64,000 nucleotides of DNA, from positions 70,552,625-70,616,624 of the forward strand of contig NC_079134.1 in NCBI RefSeq assembly GCF_945859705.1, read 5' to 3'. Below the pieces are notes generated by a model, which was not told where the DNA came from, did not search any database, and saw nothing but the letters and a program-made list of their open reading frames with translations. Source of the stretch: Episyrphus balteatus (lineage: Eukaryota; Arthropoda; Insecta; Diptera; Syrphidae). The position numbers were made by a program, and so were the translations under genes. The number at the start of each line of letters is the position of its first letter. Position 1 is the first letter of the stretch. Of the stretch, positions 22,287 through 33,099 are shown one piece after another.

Positions 22287-22524
22287 CATGGTATAAAAAG
22301 AGAAGGTATGATCATTAGAAAAAACTCAGTATCGAGAACTGTCAAACCTTAAAAATGGCTACTTAAGGTATTGACAGCTGCTCATTGAAATTGTTGTTGT
22401 AAACAAATTTGTCTTGGAAATTGTTGTTGCTTTTGACTGTGCCAAATGCCAAACGTCAAAACCTTATTACCCCATTTTGTAAGATGGCGGCTCTAATGAT
22501 CATACCTTGTCTTTTTATACCATG
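22287..22524. mobile_element. 238-bp MITE with 9-bp target duplication
   Basis: Terminal inverted repeats CATGGTATAAAAAGA..AAGGTATGATC and complement; flanked by CGTCCCACC on both sides (22278-22286, 22525-22533). Present at the same position in repeat Y copy 2 (59846-60082), so it inserted before the two Y copies separated. A 9-bp duplication points to a Mutator-like or Merlin-like transposase; not resolved. Confidence 0.75.
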
Positions 22525-22682
22525 CGTCCCACCAAGATAAATCTCTGAGGGTTCAATGTCATTTTGAACGAGAGCAAAATAATTTTGTGGTACAAGTTTC
22601 TCACATAAATCCAATTTTTTTCAAATCAAAAACTTCAACTGCAACTTCACACAGTTGCAACTTTTCTTCAAATATTAAATTG

Positions 22683-25600
22683 TGTTGCGGACGCCTGTTG
22701 CTGCTGAAAAAAAAAAAACCCGATGTAAACAAACCTCATAGAAACACCAATTTACAAGAAAAAACTGAACAACTTACCTTAAATGACGAATCCTGTTCTT
22801 CTTTAGGAAGTAGGAAGTACCTGAAAGAAATGTAAAAGAAAAAAAAAAAGGAAATACCTTGAAAATATTAAATAAATTTAATACTCACCAAGTTGCTGCC
22901 ATCTTGTCCTCCTTCTTCGTGTTGTTTTCAGAATGTAGAATGTCAATCATGAATGTATAGACCTTTGACAATTTATTACATAGATTGGTTACCCATAGAT
23001 AATAATAACCGAGAAGATTGGCTTTCCAGTACTGGAATATGATTGGCTGGAAAGCTAACTCGGTGAAAATTGTACTAGAGCAAAATGAGTTAGGAAATCT
23101 ATGGTTAGAGTAGAACCAATATTTAAATTAAAAGTTACTACTATTTCTGTCATCAACCATTATATGCGAACTGTTTTTACACCAACAGAAGGTGAACAAA
23201 AATTCGTTTGTTATACGTGTTACATTTTTTTGTTATAACTTTTATACTCACCCGGTTTTGTACGTCTTGTTTTGTTTATTTATATAAATCGTTCTTCTGG
23301 TAAACTATTTCATCATTCGGTCCAAGTCATTTTACGTTTACACATGTCATATTTGCTGTTTACACGTGACGTTTTGTACTGTCAGCCTAAATATAACTCC
23401 GTTTTATGTGTTTTCGCGTTTCTTTCGGTGTTTTTCGTATAATAATTGCAATTTCGAGTCTCCACTATGGTTCATGTCAAAGTGCCATCGTGTTTTAAAT
23501 GTTTTTGGAAAATCTTAAAATTACGCACGGTAAAGATAAAAATAGTTGAATACCTAGTTTTTATTAGGCTCTAGGCTCAGTAAATGGTATTTAACCAAAA
23601 ATACTGGTGGAAAAAATATTTTTTGATCCTAGCGCCATCTTCACTCGGGAGTGAAAACAAACCCAGCGTCTGAACTACCCTGCCAGTATTTCTGAACACA
23701 CCCCCGCTGAATATAAAAAAATATTAAAATTAAAACAGAGAGGGACAGTTATATATCGAAATTAGAATATATTTTTTTTATGATTGTATAGGTATGTTTT
23801 AATGAAATATATGGACATCGGATGATATTATGCAGTTAAGGAAGTCATACGATTAATGTTTTTTTTATCTTAGCAAATAGCTTTTATACAAACATTCTCG
23901 TCTCTTTCTTACTTTCTCAAAAGAGTAAAATCATAAAAGTCAGTTCGTTAGACATTTATCGAAAGTCATTCTATGGAATAAGAATACCTATCCAAGACAC
24001 AAGTGGTGAAAATTTTAAATATATTTTCTGAAGAAAATACCCCTATAACAAGTGGTGATTTTTTTTTTAAATTTAATTGCGCGAAACGCCAAAATAAAAA
24101 AGAAACAAAAATTGGAAATTTTTCGTATATAATTGTGGTGCGTTTAATAATTTTTTTTTAATTTTTGTGATTATTTATTGAATTTTTTTTTGGTGTCCAT
24201 TTTGGAAATTTTTAGAAGAATCTCCATACTCTCATCACTCGTCTCCACGACGAATTAGAATCCTAACGGAAACAAAAAAAATTATAATAGGAATAAAGTG
24301 GTGAGTTTTAGAAAATTTCAATTTTTATTATATACCAAAATTACAAGTGGTTAAAATTAACAGGTTGATTTTCGGCGGTCCCAGGTACCCGTTTTAGAAC
24401 TGGGCCGCCGCACGTTTTTATTTATTATAAAAATGTTGAGGATTATTTTTATGGGATAATCCATACTGCCCGAACCGTGACTCCTGCACCCCAAATTTAT
24501 CTACTCGCTTTCTGGATCTGGACCACAAAAAAAAAGAGGGGTTAGAAGCTCCAACAAAAGTGGTCGGTTGTCGGACACAGCCATCAAAGTCGCCCGTCCA
24601 CCGGAGCACCCCGATCTCAGATAGTCCTGGTTGGCTGCCGCCAATTAGCCCCAGTAAGGATCCGCCTAGAAAGAAAGAGTAAAACAAAAATCAATAGAAA
24701 GGTCACAGTGAGTCTTTAAAAATAAGATTTTGGAAAGAAAATTTTTTTGAGACAAAATAAAATCAACCCCTATCCGAGGAACAAGGAGGAGATTTTTGTG
24801 TTTGTGTTTGTCCTATAAATTATATAAAATTTTGTTAATCGAGGCGGAAGTTTGAAGTTACATTACCTTAGTTTTTTTTTGTTAATTTAGTTTTCTTATT
24901 TTGTCTATAAAGTGTTTGGAAAAATTCTCGAGTGTCGACGGGGTTCCTCTAAATAGTTTTTTTAATTGCATTTTTTAGCTACCTTTACAGAGCTCTCTAG
25001 GGGTAGGGTGAATTTTTGCTATTTTTTGTATTTCGATTAAGTTGTTAGTAGGGCCCTAAAAGCTGGTCCAAGTTTTTTTTGATACATTTTTTGACATTTT
25101 TGAGAAGAGTTTCAATTCACTGTCATAAATTGATAATATAACTTTTTGTATGTTTATATCTTTTGTTAAATTTTCTTTTTTTGATTAATTTCTTGTTTAA
25201 TTTAAGATCATTTTGCCTTCTAAATTATTCAGTCACCTAAATAAACTTCAAGTCGCCTAAAAAAAGTTGAAATGATTTTGTTTCTTTGTTCCGATAGTGT
25301 GAACATGTGTGTTTGAAGACAATTTTCAGGGGTGCCACGGTAGCGGAGTTTCAGTGAAGATGATATGATCTGAAACCGATCATCCACCATCTTGGGGGAA
25401 TCCAAACATGGCCGCGGATTTCCATGGTTGGGAGGGAATAGGCCACACTGCATCAACATCCGCAGTGCCCTTGAGATGATAGTCCGTCTGCTGTCACATT
25501 TTTCAAAAACGGTTTTTTTTCGATTTTTGTTCTCGGCCTGATTTATGTTTTTGTTTGCAGGTGAGGTTAAGTTTCGGGGGCAAGATCCCCCCCATCCGGC

Positions 25601-25756
25601 GAGCTTATGCTGTGCATCGCAAGCAGGCCACGTCCTCCGGAACTTAGCATTCCTTCCTTTCTTTTCCAAACACTTCCTTTTCTTATTTCCTACCTCATCC
25701 TATTACCTACCTTACCGACCTACCTACACCTCCTCCGCTCCTCTTGCCTCGCAACA
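22683..25756 (+). repeat. 5' LTR (3,074 bp)
   Basis: Begins TGTTGCGG and ends CGCAACA, a perfect short inverted repeat with TG..CA ends. It matches 34695-37766 with roughly a dozen differences by eye, mostly homopolymer lengths and single substitutions. Internal features include a GC-rich hairpin (24373-24410) and four spaced copies of an ACAAGTGGTGA-like motif (about 24000-24360). The open frames inside (24418-24687, 25229-25669 on the minus strand) recur in both LTRs and resemble no protein I know. Confidence 0.9.
24373..24410. promoter_or_regulatory. GC-rich hairpin in the LTR
   Basis: CGGCGGTCCCAG pairs with CTGGGCCGCCG across a ~15-base loop, followed by CACGTTTTTATTTATTATAA. It is the most stable-looking stem in an AT-rich LTR and is preserved in the 3' LTR (36383-36420). 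A role in RNA structure or 3' end formation is possible but not shown. Confidence 0.5.
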
Positions 25757-25759
25757 AAA

Positions 25760-25771
25760 TGGCGCCCAACG
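25760..25771 (+). promoter_or_regulatory. Primer binding site, tRNA-Lys type
   Basis: TGGCGCCCAACG lies 3 bp after the 5' LTR and is the standard complement of the 3' end of a tRNA-Lys. It primes minus-strand DNA synthesis and fixes the LTR end. Confidence 0.85.
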
Positions 25772-25848
25772 TTTTGCAATTTGTAGTCTTAGTTTCAGTT
25801 CGTTTATGTCGTGAAGTTTCAACCAAACTTACTGTGAATTTTTAAGCT

Positions 25849-26030
25849 CGTAAGTCTGCACCAGGAAAGTCCCAGAGACATACCTAGGTGTATCGCGACG
25901 AGTACTTGAAAATTCACAGTGACTGCGGTTAGTGTTTGTTTGCGTTTATCTCTTGTTGCTGTAAAGTCTCTGAAAACACGCAAGTCTGCACCAGGAAGAT
26001 CCCAGAGATGTACCTAGGTGTATCGCGGCG
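25849..26030 (+). repeat. Duplicated 52-bp leader motif
   Basis: Units 25849-25900 and 25979-26030 share CAAGTCTGCACCAGGAA-like and CTAGGTGTATCGCG segments with about six differences, 78 bp apart. They sit in the untranslated leader between primer site and gag, where RNA dimerisation or packaging signals usually lie. Function is inference. Confidence 0.6.
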
Positions 26031-27946
26031 TTGTTTTTCATGAACTTGCAGTAGCAACAGATAACGTAATTTGTATCGTTTTTCCCTAATCCTATCCTTA
26101 TAAATTTTCGCTTTTCAATCTCTAATTTTCAATTTTCTTATCCTATAGTCTTGTGAATTCCTACTTGAAAGTGATGATTGTTTTGAATTTTGGTCTGACT
26201 TCATCCTTTCAATATTGTTTGTCGAGTTTTACTAGTCATTTCATGTCTTCTAGACAAGGTCCTGTGTTTCTGATAGAGTTCTGGTCCAATATTATTGTCA
26301 TCTCAAGGGAGTTTAGTTCGTCTGTCTGAAGTCTTTTTTTTTTAGCATGGTCGTAAGTAGGATCGTATCATCTGATTCGCTACAAAGCTACCTGAAGCAC
26401 CCCGTATTCTCAAGAAATAAACCCTACAAATTAATAATTTTTTTTGAAAATTACTAAAACTCTAAAAGTTATTTTTGAAAATTATAACCTCGTCAAGATA
26501 TATCGTTTTCTAAAGTAAAAATACTTTGAAGAAAAAAAAAATAATAAGTGTCTACAGTGAATTAAACCCAAAACTACTAGTACATACACAAACACAAAAT
26601 TTACAAAAATACAAAATATCCTTAATACTAAGCAATAAAAACACAAAATATACAATAATACAACATTACAAAAATATCGTTAAATCTTATTTCAAAATTT
26701 TAAAATTTTGATTTAGACATTCGTTTACTGTTTTTTTCGTTTTTCTTTCTTGTTTGAATTTTCGTTTTGTTAGAACAAATTTCTTAATAGTTTAAGTTTT
26801 TTTGAAAATAGAAAAGAATATTAAACTAAGATTAAGAAAATTTCGTGTTTTTCGTTAAATTCTGATTGAAATCGTTTCTTTTTTTTGGAAAAAAAAAAAA
26901 GGAAATTTTGAATTTTTTTTTTTAGAAAATAGAAGTTTTCGAAAAAATTTCTAAAAGTTTAGTTTTCGTTAATCTATTTTGTTTACTAAGTTTAGTTTTC
27001 GTTTTCATTTATCAAGTTAATATTGTTTCGTCATTCTTCAATTCAATCTTTTTTTATTTTTAAGTTTGCAATTGGAGAAACTTAAAATTTTCTATTTTGT
27101 TTATAAAACTTAAGTCTTTTTCTAAGGAAAAGGTACTTTAAGATTTTCAAAAACATAAGAATTTAGAAAATTATCGTTATTTATTTTTCGTTTAGTTTTA
27201 GGTACATTTTTCTGTTTGTTTTTCAAGTTTTTTTTTGAAAATAATTATTTATTTATTAAAGAATTTCTTTTTTTTGATTTTTTTTTTCAAATTTCATTTT
27301 TGGTTTTGGAAAATACTTTAATTTTTTTGTAGTTTAAGTTTTTTTCATTATTCATACAATTTTTTTTGTTCAGTTGATTTTTTAAAATCTTTCTTTAGTT
27401 ATTATAACAAATTCTTAAAAAAATCATTAATTGGTTTTCAATATTTATTATTTTCACAATTTTTTTTCGTTATTTATTCATTATTTCGTTTATTCAAACA
27501 TTTTTCGTTCTTTTTTTGTTAATTTATTACATTTTTTGTTTTTCTTTTCCGTTAATTTTTTTTTGTTAATTTATTACATTTTTTTTTCGTTAATTTTTTT
27601 TGTTAAGTTATTACATTTTCAGTTTTTTTTGTTAATTACTTTTGGTTACATAATTTATTTTTTTGTTTTCATTTTTCAACATTTAAAAAGTTTTTTTTTG
27701 AAAGCAAATTTTTGTTCGTAACTTAATTTTTTTTTGGTAAAAGGTTACAGTTTTTGTTAATTAATTTATTTTTTTTGTTACAATAACTTATTTAGATTAA
27801 TATATAATAAATACATTCGTTTTTCTTGGTTTTTGAAAATAATAAAATAATATAAGGTAAAAATAGGATTTTTTAGTTTCAAAAACTCACCACTTTCACT
27901 TTTGAATTTGATATCCTTGTTGAGTGCGTTAAAATAAAAATCCAAA
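26031..27946 (+). other. Long untranslated leader of the 15-kb element, T-rich
   Basis: No coding sequence. From about 26700 to 27780 the strand is dominated by T-runs with repeated TTTCGTTAATTTTTTTTGTTAA-like units (for example 27510-27620). The frames at 26526 and 27431 are low-complexity artefacts of this composition. Confidence 0.6.
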
Positions 27947-29770
27947 ATGGCACACGCCAATGAAGAAGAAGAGAAACGTATACAGCGAATGCTCCAAGAG
28001 GCTGAAAGAGAAGAGAGGAGAATTACAAGATCGGCAATGCAAAAAAATAATACAGGTGCGAGGCCCAAAGTCCTACACTCACCTCCACCTACTGATAGGC
28101 AAACTAGGTCCTCCTCTCAAAACATAGGCAGTGCTGGCGGTGTAGTTCCAAATGTTCCAAATCCCAACGTACTTAATAGTAATGGTACGAATCCAAATGG
28201 TCAAAGTACCAACAATCCAAATGTTAGTCGTAATACCAACTCGATAACCACCCCAACTTACAGTGATCTTAGTGGGGCGGGGGCAGACAACACAGTCAGG
28301 CAAGCTCAAGGTCAAGTAGATATTGATAGGGCTACAGGTATCCAGAACAACCAAGGTTCGAGAGGTATCCTCGATAGCATTAGTCAAACCCTGCAGAAAA
28401 CAAGACAAAAGAAAGTTTTACCAAATAATGTTACTTCGTTTATAGAAACACAAATAGCAAGAAGCATATCTACCTGTCAGGAAGTGTTGCAGCAGAATGT
28501 GGAGAGAGCCATTAGCGAAGGTATACAGAGTCAATTAAGTGGTTTTCTAGAACAGCTAACTTTGGCGATGCCAGTTCCACCAGTTAGTGTACCGACTCCC
28601 AGTCAACCACCTGTTAACAATGTACAACCACCGACGTCAAATCAATTCCACGTAGTTCCACCACCAGTTGCTAGTTATAACCCTGCTCCTGCAGGGCCAC
28701 CACCATTGTATGCAAATTCTTTAGCTGATCAAGGTAGAAGTGCGTTTGTACCAGTAGGGCGTCAAGGTAGAAATAATCCAATTCAGTCGACTGCGCCGGA
28801 AATACCTTTCCAACCGCAGTATAATCCTCTAGTTTTTGGGAGTTATCAAACTCCATTTACACCTTTCCCTTATCCACCTCCAGTTATAAGTCCATTTATG
28901 ACTTCTGGATATCGAGCTCCAACAAGGTTAGATAAGTGGGGTATAGGGAAGTTCGACGGCCTGTCGGACCACCTGACAGTCGAAAACTTCGTGGTTAGGG
29001 TAGAGCAGCAGCAGAAGCGGCATGCGTCTCCGTGGAAGGAGGTACTGAGAGACTTCCACCAATTGCTCTCGGGTCCGGCATTAGATTGGTTCTGGCAGTA
29101 CCAAGGAGACAAAGATTTAGATTGGCCAACCTTAAAAGAAGCTTTGCTAAGCCGATACCAAAACCCCCTTACTGATATAGAAATCGTACGGAATATTATA
29201 AAACGGAAACAAAATCCAAACGAAAGTAGTGAGGAATTCTTCGTAGCGATAAACAAAATGAGGTACCAGTTGCGAATGGCAATTCCAGAAGCTGATATAG
29301 TAAAGGTATTAAAACGAAACCTCAACGACAAATTAAGAAATTTGGTTTTCCCTCAAGCAATCTTTTCCCTTGATCAGCTGAGACATGTTTGCAAGGAAGT
29401 AGAAGCTGCGTTTCCGAAAAAGGATAGTGAACTGCCGAAGCCAACTGGTAGGCCTTCAGCTAGGTATGGTGTGAACGAGCTGGAGTATGAAGATGAATAC
29501 CAGCCTTCGGAGGAACGACTAGCGGCTTATCAGTTTGGTCAGACACGTTCGAAAAACCCTCCTCGGAAACAGGCTGATGCTTCCACTCTTGAGTGTTGGA
29601 ACTGCAAGGAGCAGGGCAACACTTGGTTCAACTGCCCTTCCGAAAGACGAGTCCATTGCTATAACTGTGGTCTAGAAGGTTTCTATACGACTAATTGTAC
29701 GAGATGTCTTTCGGAAAACAGAGTGAGGGACGCGAAGGCTTCGGGGGAATCGCGTTCGACCCAAAAGTAG
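27947..29770 (+). CDS. gag: Gag protein of the 15-kb element
   Basis: A 607-aa structural protein expected to form the particle and bind genomic RNA. The start MAHANEEEEKRIQ is the first ATG after the T-rich leader. Residues 1-90 are charged, 90-330 are Pro/Asn/Gln-rich, and about 330-500 is the capsid-like region (LDKWGIGKFDG, ALDWFWQYQG, LLSRYQNP). Near residues 549-585 are two zinc-knuckle-like motifs, CWNCKEQGNTWFNC and CYNCGLEGFYTTNC. In both, the position of the metal-binding His is occupied by Asn or Phe, which is unusual. The ORF is otherwise intact. It overlaps pol by 76 bp in the -1 frame, as in many gypsy elements. Confidence 0.9.
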   Translation: MAHANEEEEKRIQRMLQEAEREERRITRSAMQKNNTGARPKVLHSPPPTDRQTRSSSQNIGSAGGVVPNVPNPNVLNSNGTNPNGQSTNNPNVSRNTNSITTPTYSDLSGAGADNTVRQAQGQVDIDRATGIQNNQGSRGILDSISQTLQKTRQKKVLPNNVTSFIETQIARSISTCQEVLQQNVERAISEGIQSQLSGFLEQLTLAMPVPPVSVPTPSQPPVNNVQPPTSNQFHVVPPPVASYNPAPAGPPPLYANSLADQGRSAFVPVGRQGRNNPIQSTAPEIPFQPQYNPLVFGSYQTPFTPFPYPPPVISPFMTSGYRAPTRLDKWGIGKFDGLSDHLTVENFVVRVEQQQKRHASPWKEVLRDFHQLLSGPALDWFWQYQGDKDLDWPTLKEALLSRYQNPLTDIEIVRNIIKRKQNPNESSEEFFVAINKMRYQLRMAIPEADIVKVLKRNLNDKLRNLVFPQAIFSLDQLRHVCKEVEAAFPKKDSELPKPTGRPSARYGVNELEYEDEYQPSEERLAAYQFGQTRSKNPPRKQADASTLECWNCKEQGNTWFNCPSERRVHCYNCGLEGFYTTNCTRCLSENRVRDAKASGESRSTQK

Positions 29771-32700
29771 TACCCCCGATAATAAATAATAATGAAAAAG
29801 AAACTAGTTTAAAAACTCTTCCACCGGGGGAAGTGCAAAAAATTAAAATTTTAAAACGTGAAGATGAAGGTATAAGTGTAGATTTTGAAGAAAAAGAGAA
29901 GAACTTATTCCAAATAAGGCCGTTACATATCCGTCTCCAAGAATACGAACGCGCCAAAGAGAGAATTTTTAATAGTAAGATTAGTATACCATCTAAAGAA
30001 ATTTTTAAATGTAGGGAAAGATACCGAGCGCGAAGAGCAAATAAAATAAAAATGTCTTCGATTTTAAATTTATCCTCAGATCCTCGACCCTATGCTAGAA
30101 TTAAATTGGGACAAAAAGAAGTTTTTGGTTTGCTCGACAGTGGAGCCAGCGTAAGCATATTAGGGAAAAATTGTATGCAGCTAGTCAAAGAGCTCGGTTG
30201 TCGAGTAACTCCCTTTAAATCCGGAGTGAAAACGGCTGACGGTAAAAGTCAGCCGATAGAAGGTAAAATCGAAATTAAAGTTCGTCATAATGACCAAGAA
30301 AAGGAGCTCACGTTTTTCCTCGTTCCTAACTTGGATCAAGAGATCTACCTAGGAGTTGACTTTTGGAGAGCGTTCAAGTTAGCACCTGGAATTGTTAGTA
30401 GTGTCTCTCTCGAAGAAAATTCTGAAGTGCTGAACGCTCACCAGTTGAGTATCGATCAGCAGGCCAGACTGGATACAGTCAGGCAGAAATTTTTATGTTT
30501 CGACCGGGATGGTCTTGGAAAGACGACGTTGATGGAGCACGTCATAGATACTGGAGATGCGCTCCCTGTGAAACAGCGTCACTACCCTGTCTCTCCAGCG
30601 ATACAAGCCATTTTGTATGAAGAGCTAGATCGGATGTTGAGTCTCGGCGTTATAGAAGTAAGTGAAAGCCCGTGGTGTTCGCCAGTGGTTCTCTTGCGGA
30701 AACCAGGCAAAAATAGACTTTGCCTGGATTCTCGTAAGGTGAATTCACTGACGAAGAAAAATGCTAATCCACTTCCACATATCGAGGGACTTCTCAGCCG
30801 ACTACCGGATACATACTACATTAGTAGTATTGATCTAAAGGAAGCATTTTGGCAAATACCGTTGGAGAAACAGAGTAGAGAAAAGACTGCCTTTGCGGTA
30901 CCGGGAAGACCCTTGTACCAATTTACTGTTATGCCCTTTGGACTATGTAATGCAGCCCAAAGGTTATGCCAGTTGATGGACAAGGTGATTCCTGCACGAC
31001 TTAGGGATCGTGTATTCGTGTATCTGGACGATTTGCTTATCATGGCGCCGGATTTCGAGACGCATATCGCCCTGTTAAGCGAAGTAGCCGACTGCTTACG
31101 CAAAGCGAATCTTACCATCAACATGAAGAAATCCAAGTTTTGCTTCAAGGAGTTGAAATACTTGGGCTTCATAGTTGGTGGTGGACGGCTTAAAACCGAC
31201 CCTGGCAAGGTGGAGGCGATAGTGGATTTTCCACTTCCCAAAACCCAAAAACAGGTTCGGCGGTTACTTGGTTTAGCAGGCTGGTATCGGAAATTCATAA
31301 AGAATTTCTCTAGCCTGACTGCACCCCTGACGGATCTGCTGGGGAAGAAAAATGTAAAATTTAAAATGACGGAGGAAGCACTGAAGGCGTTTGAGGAACT
31401 GAAAAGTGCTTTGACTTCGGCTCCAGTTCTTTCGCACCCGGACTTCACAAAAAGATTTTATATCCAATGTGATGCTTCGGATGCGGGGATCGGAGCCGTA
31501 TTGTTCCAAAGAGACGAGGAGGACGGTGAAGTCCCTATAGCGTATATGTCGCAGAAATTTAATAAGAGCCAGAGAAACTACAGTGTGACCGAGAAGGAGT
31601 GTATGGCCGCGGTGATGGCTGTGAAGAAATTCAGGCCGTATGTCGAAGGCATGGACTTCACTGTCATTACTGACCACTCCAGCCTTCAGTGGCTGATGAG
31701 CATGAAGGATTTGAGTGGAAAACTCGCAAGGTGGAGTTTGTCATTGCAGACCTATGTCTTCGACATACAGCACCGTAAAGGTAGCCAGAATGTAGTACCG
31801 GATACTCTTTCTCGGGTACACGTAGATTCTCTGGACTTGGAAGACGTTGCCCCGTGGATTGACTTAGAGTCAGAAGAATTTCAGTCGGAAGAATATTTAA
31901 AGCTTATTAAAACTATAAACGAGCGTAAAAATGAACTTCCCGATTTAAAAATTGAAGAAGGATATGTCTATAAGAAAGCTTTTAGAAGGTTAGGCGAAGA
32001 AGAAATGCTAGAGCACTCTTGGTTGCTTTGGGTTCCAACCGAATTGACTGAAGCAATTTTGTATAGGGCCCATGATCCACCGAAATCCGCACATGGTGGG
32101 ATTTCGAAAACTTTGAACCGTATTAGGCAGTTTTTCTTCTGGCCTAATATGACTGTGCATGTGCGTGATTATGTTTCTAATTGTAGTGTATGTAAACAAT
32201 GTAAAGCGTCTAACCAAGTATCTCGTCCCCCGATCGTGACCTCTTATTGTAGTAATCGTCCATTTGAAAAACTGTATATAGACTTTTTAGGACCTTATCC
32301 GAGGTCAAAATTAGGAAATGTATACGTGTTTGTTGTTTTAGACCATTTGTCCAAATTTGTTTTGTTGAAAGCGTTAAGAAAAGCAGATACGATTAGTGTG
32401 TTAAAATTTTTAAAAGAAGAGGTGATTAATATGTTTGGAGTTCCAAACATAATCCACTCCGATAACGGAAAACAATTTTGTGCCAAAGAGTTCCAAAATT
32501 TTGTTTCAAAATATGGCATAAGACATTTTAGAACTGCGAACTATGCACCGCAATCGAATGCGTCGGAGAGGGTTAACCGCTCATTGCTAGCCGCTATCCG
32601 ATCATACCTGAAACATGATCAAAAAGATTGGGATTCCCACCTTGGAGATATAGCATGTGCATTAAGGAGTGCGGTTCATAGCGCTATTGGTGTATCACCT

Positions 32701-33099
32701 TATTATGCTTTATTTGGTACTAACATGATGATGCACGGTAGTAGTTATGAGCTTGCGAGAAAGTTGAACGCGATAGACGATAATGAGTTGTTAACTCTTC
32801 CCCGACAAAATCGATTGCAGTGCATAAGGAATCAGATTCGAGAAAATATTATGAAGGCTAATGACAAATCCGCGAGAACATATAATGTTCGAACTAAGAA
32901 TGTTCGTTATATCCCTGGACAAGAGGTGTACCGGAGGAATTTTGTACTAAGTGACTCGTCAAAATATCTTTCGGCGAAACTTTCACCAAAATACATAAAG
33001 TGCCGAGTAGTAAAACAAGTTGGCAATCACATGTACGAACTTGAAAATCTTAATGGTAAACGAATCGGTATATTCCACGTGAAAGACCTCAAGCAATAG
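29695..33099 (+). CDS. pol: Pol polyprotein: protease, RT, RNase H, integrase
   Basis: A 1,134-codon open frame, -1 relative to gag and overlapping it, so expression probably uses frameshifting; no slippery heptamer stood out. Order: aspartic protease with LLDSGASVSILG (about residue 147); RT with LCLDSRKVNS, SIDLKEAFWQIP, MPFGLCNAAQ and catalytic VYLDDLLIM (about 442); RNase H with QCDASDAGIGAV (about 590) and TDHSSLQWL; integrase with HHCC finger (AHDPPKSAHGG..CSVCKQC) and a D,D(35)E core at IDFLGP, HSDNGKQF and ASERVNRS (about 862, 921, 959). The C-terminus KVVKQVGNHMYELEN-like resembles the GPY/F module; no chromodomain seen. All catalytic residues are present, so the enzyme set looks functional. 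Confidence 0.95.
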   Translation: MYEMSFGKQSEGREGFGGIAFDPKVVPPIINNNEKETSLKTLPPGEVQKIKILKREDEGISVDFEEKEKNLFQIRPLHIRLQEYERAKERIFNSKISIPSKEIFKCRERYRARRANKIKMSSILNLSSDPRPYARIKLGQKEVFGLLDSGASVSILGKNCMQLVKELGCRVTPFKSGVKTADGKSQPIEGKIEIKVRHNDQEKELTFFLVPNLDQEIYLGVDFWRAFKLAPGIVSSVSLEENSEVLNAHQLSIDQQARLDTVRQKFLCFDRDGLGKTTLMEHVIDTGDALPVKQRHYPVSPAIQAILYEELDRMLSLGVIEVSESPWCSPVVLLRKPGKNRLCLDSRKVNSLTKKNANPLPHIEGLLSRLPDTYYISSIDLKEAFWQIPLEKQSREKTAFAVPGRPLYQFTVMPFGLCNAAQRLCQLMDKVIPARLRDRVFVYLDDLLIMAPDFETHIALLSEVADCLRKANLTINMKKSKFCFKELKYLGFIVGGGRLKTDPGKVEAIVDFPLPKTQKQVRRLLGLAGWYRKFIKNFSSLTAPLTDLLGKKNVKFKMTEEALKAFEELKSALTSAPVLSHPDFTKRFYIQCDASDAGIGAVLFQRDEEDGEVPIAYMSQKFNKSQRNYSVTEKECMAAVMAVKKFRPYVEGMDFTVITDHSSLQWLMSMKDLSGKLARWSLSLQTYVFDIQHRKGSQNVVPDTLSRVHVDSLDLEDVAPWIDLESEEFQSEEYLKLIKTINERKNELPDLKIEEGYVYKKAFRRLGEEEMLEHSWLLWVPTELTEAILYRAHDPPKSAHGGISKTLNRIRQFFFWPNMTVHVRDYVSNCSVCKQCKASNQVSRPPIVTSYCSNRPFEKLYIDFLGPYPRSKLGNVYVFVVLDHLSKFVLLKALRKADTISVLKFLKEEVINMFGVPNIIHSDNGKQFCAKEFQNFVSKYGIRHFRTANYAPQSNASERVNRSLLAAIRSYLKHDQKDWDSHLGDIACALRSAVHSAIGVSPYYALFGTNMMMHGSSYELARKLNAIDDNELLTLPRQNRLQCIRNQIRENIMKANDKSARTYNVRTKNVRYIPGQEVYRRNFVLSDSSKYLSAKLSPKYIKCRVVKQVGNHMYELENLNGKRIGIFHVKDLKQ

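Noticed and set aside
24418..24687. 89-codon minus-strand open frame, repeated at 36429-36698
   Set aside because: Identical in both positions because each lies in an LTR of the same element; no family resemblance and no start context.
25229..25669. 146-codon minus-strand open frame, repeated at 37239-37679
   Set aside because: Also an LTR duplicate. GC-richer but without recognisable domain; treated as LTR sequence.
27431..27721. 96-codon Phe-rich open frame resembling a membrane protein
   Set aside because: A by-product of long T-runs in the retroelement leader; Phe/Leu/Ile content is compositional.
30816..31677. Minus-strand open frames of 134-210 codons
   Set aside because: Shadows of the RT/RNase H coding sequence on the + strand.
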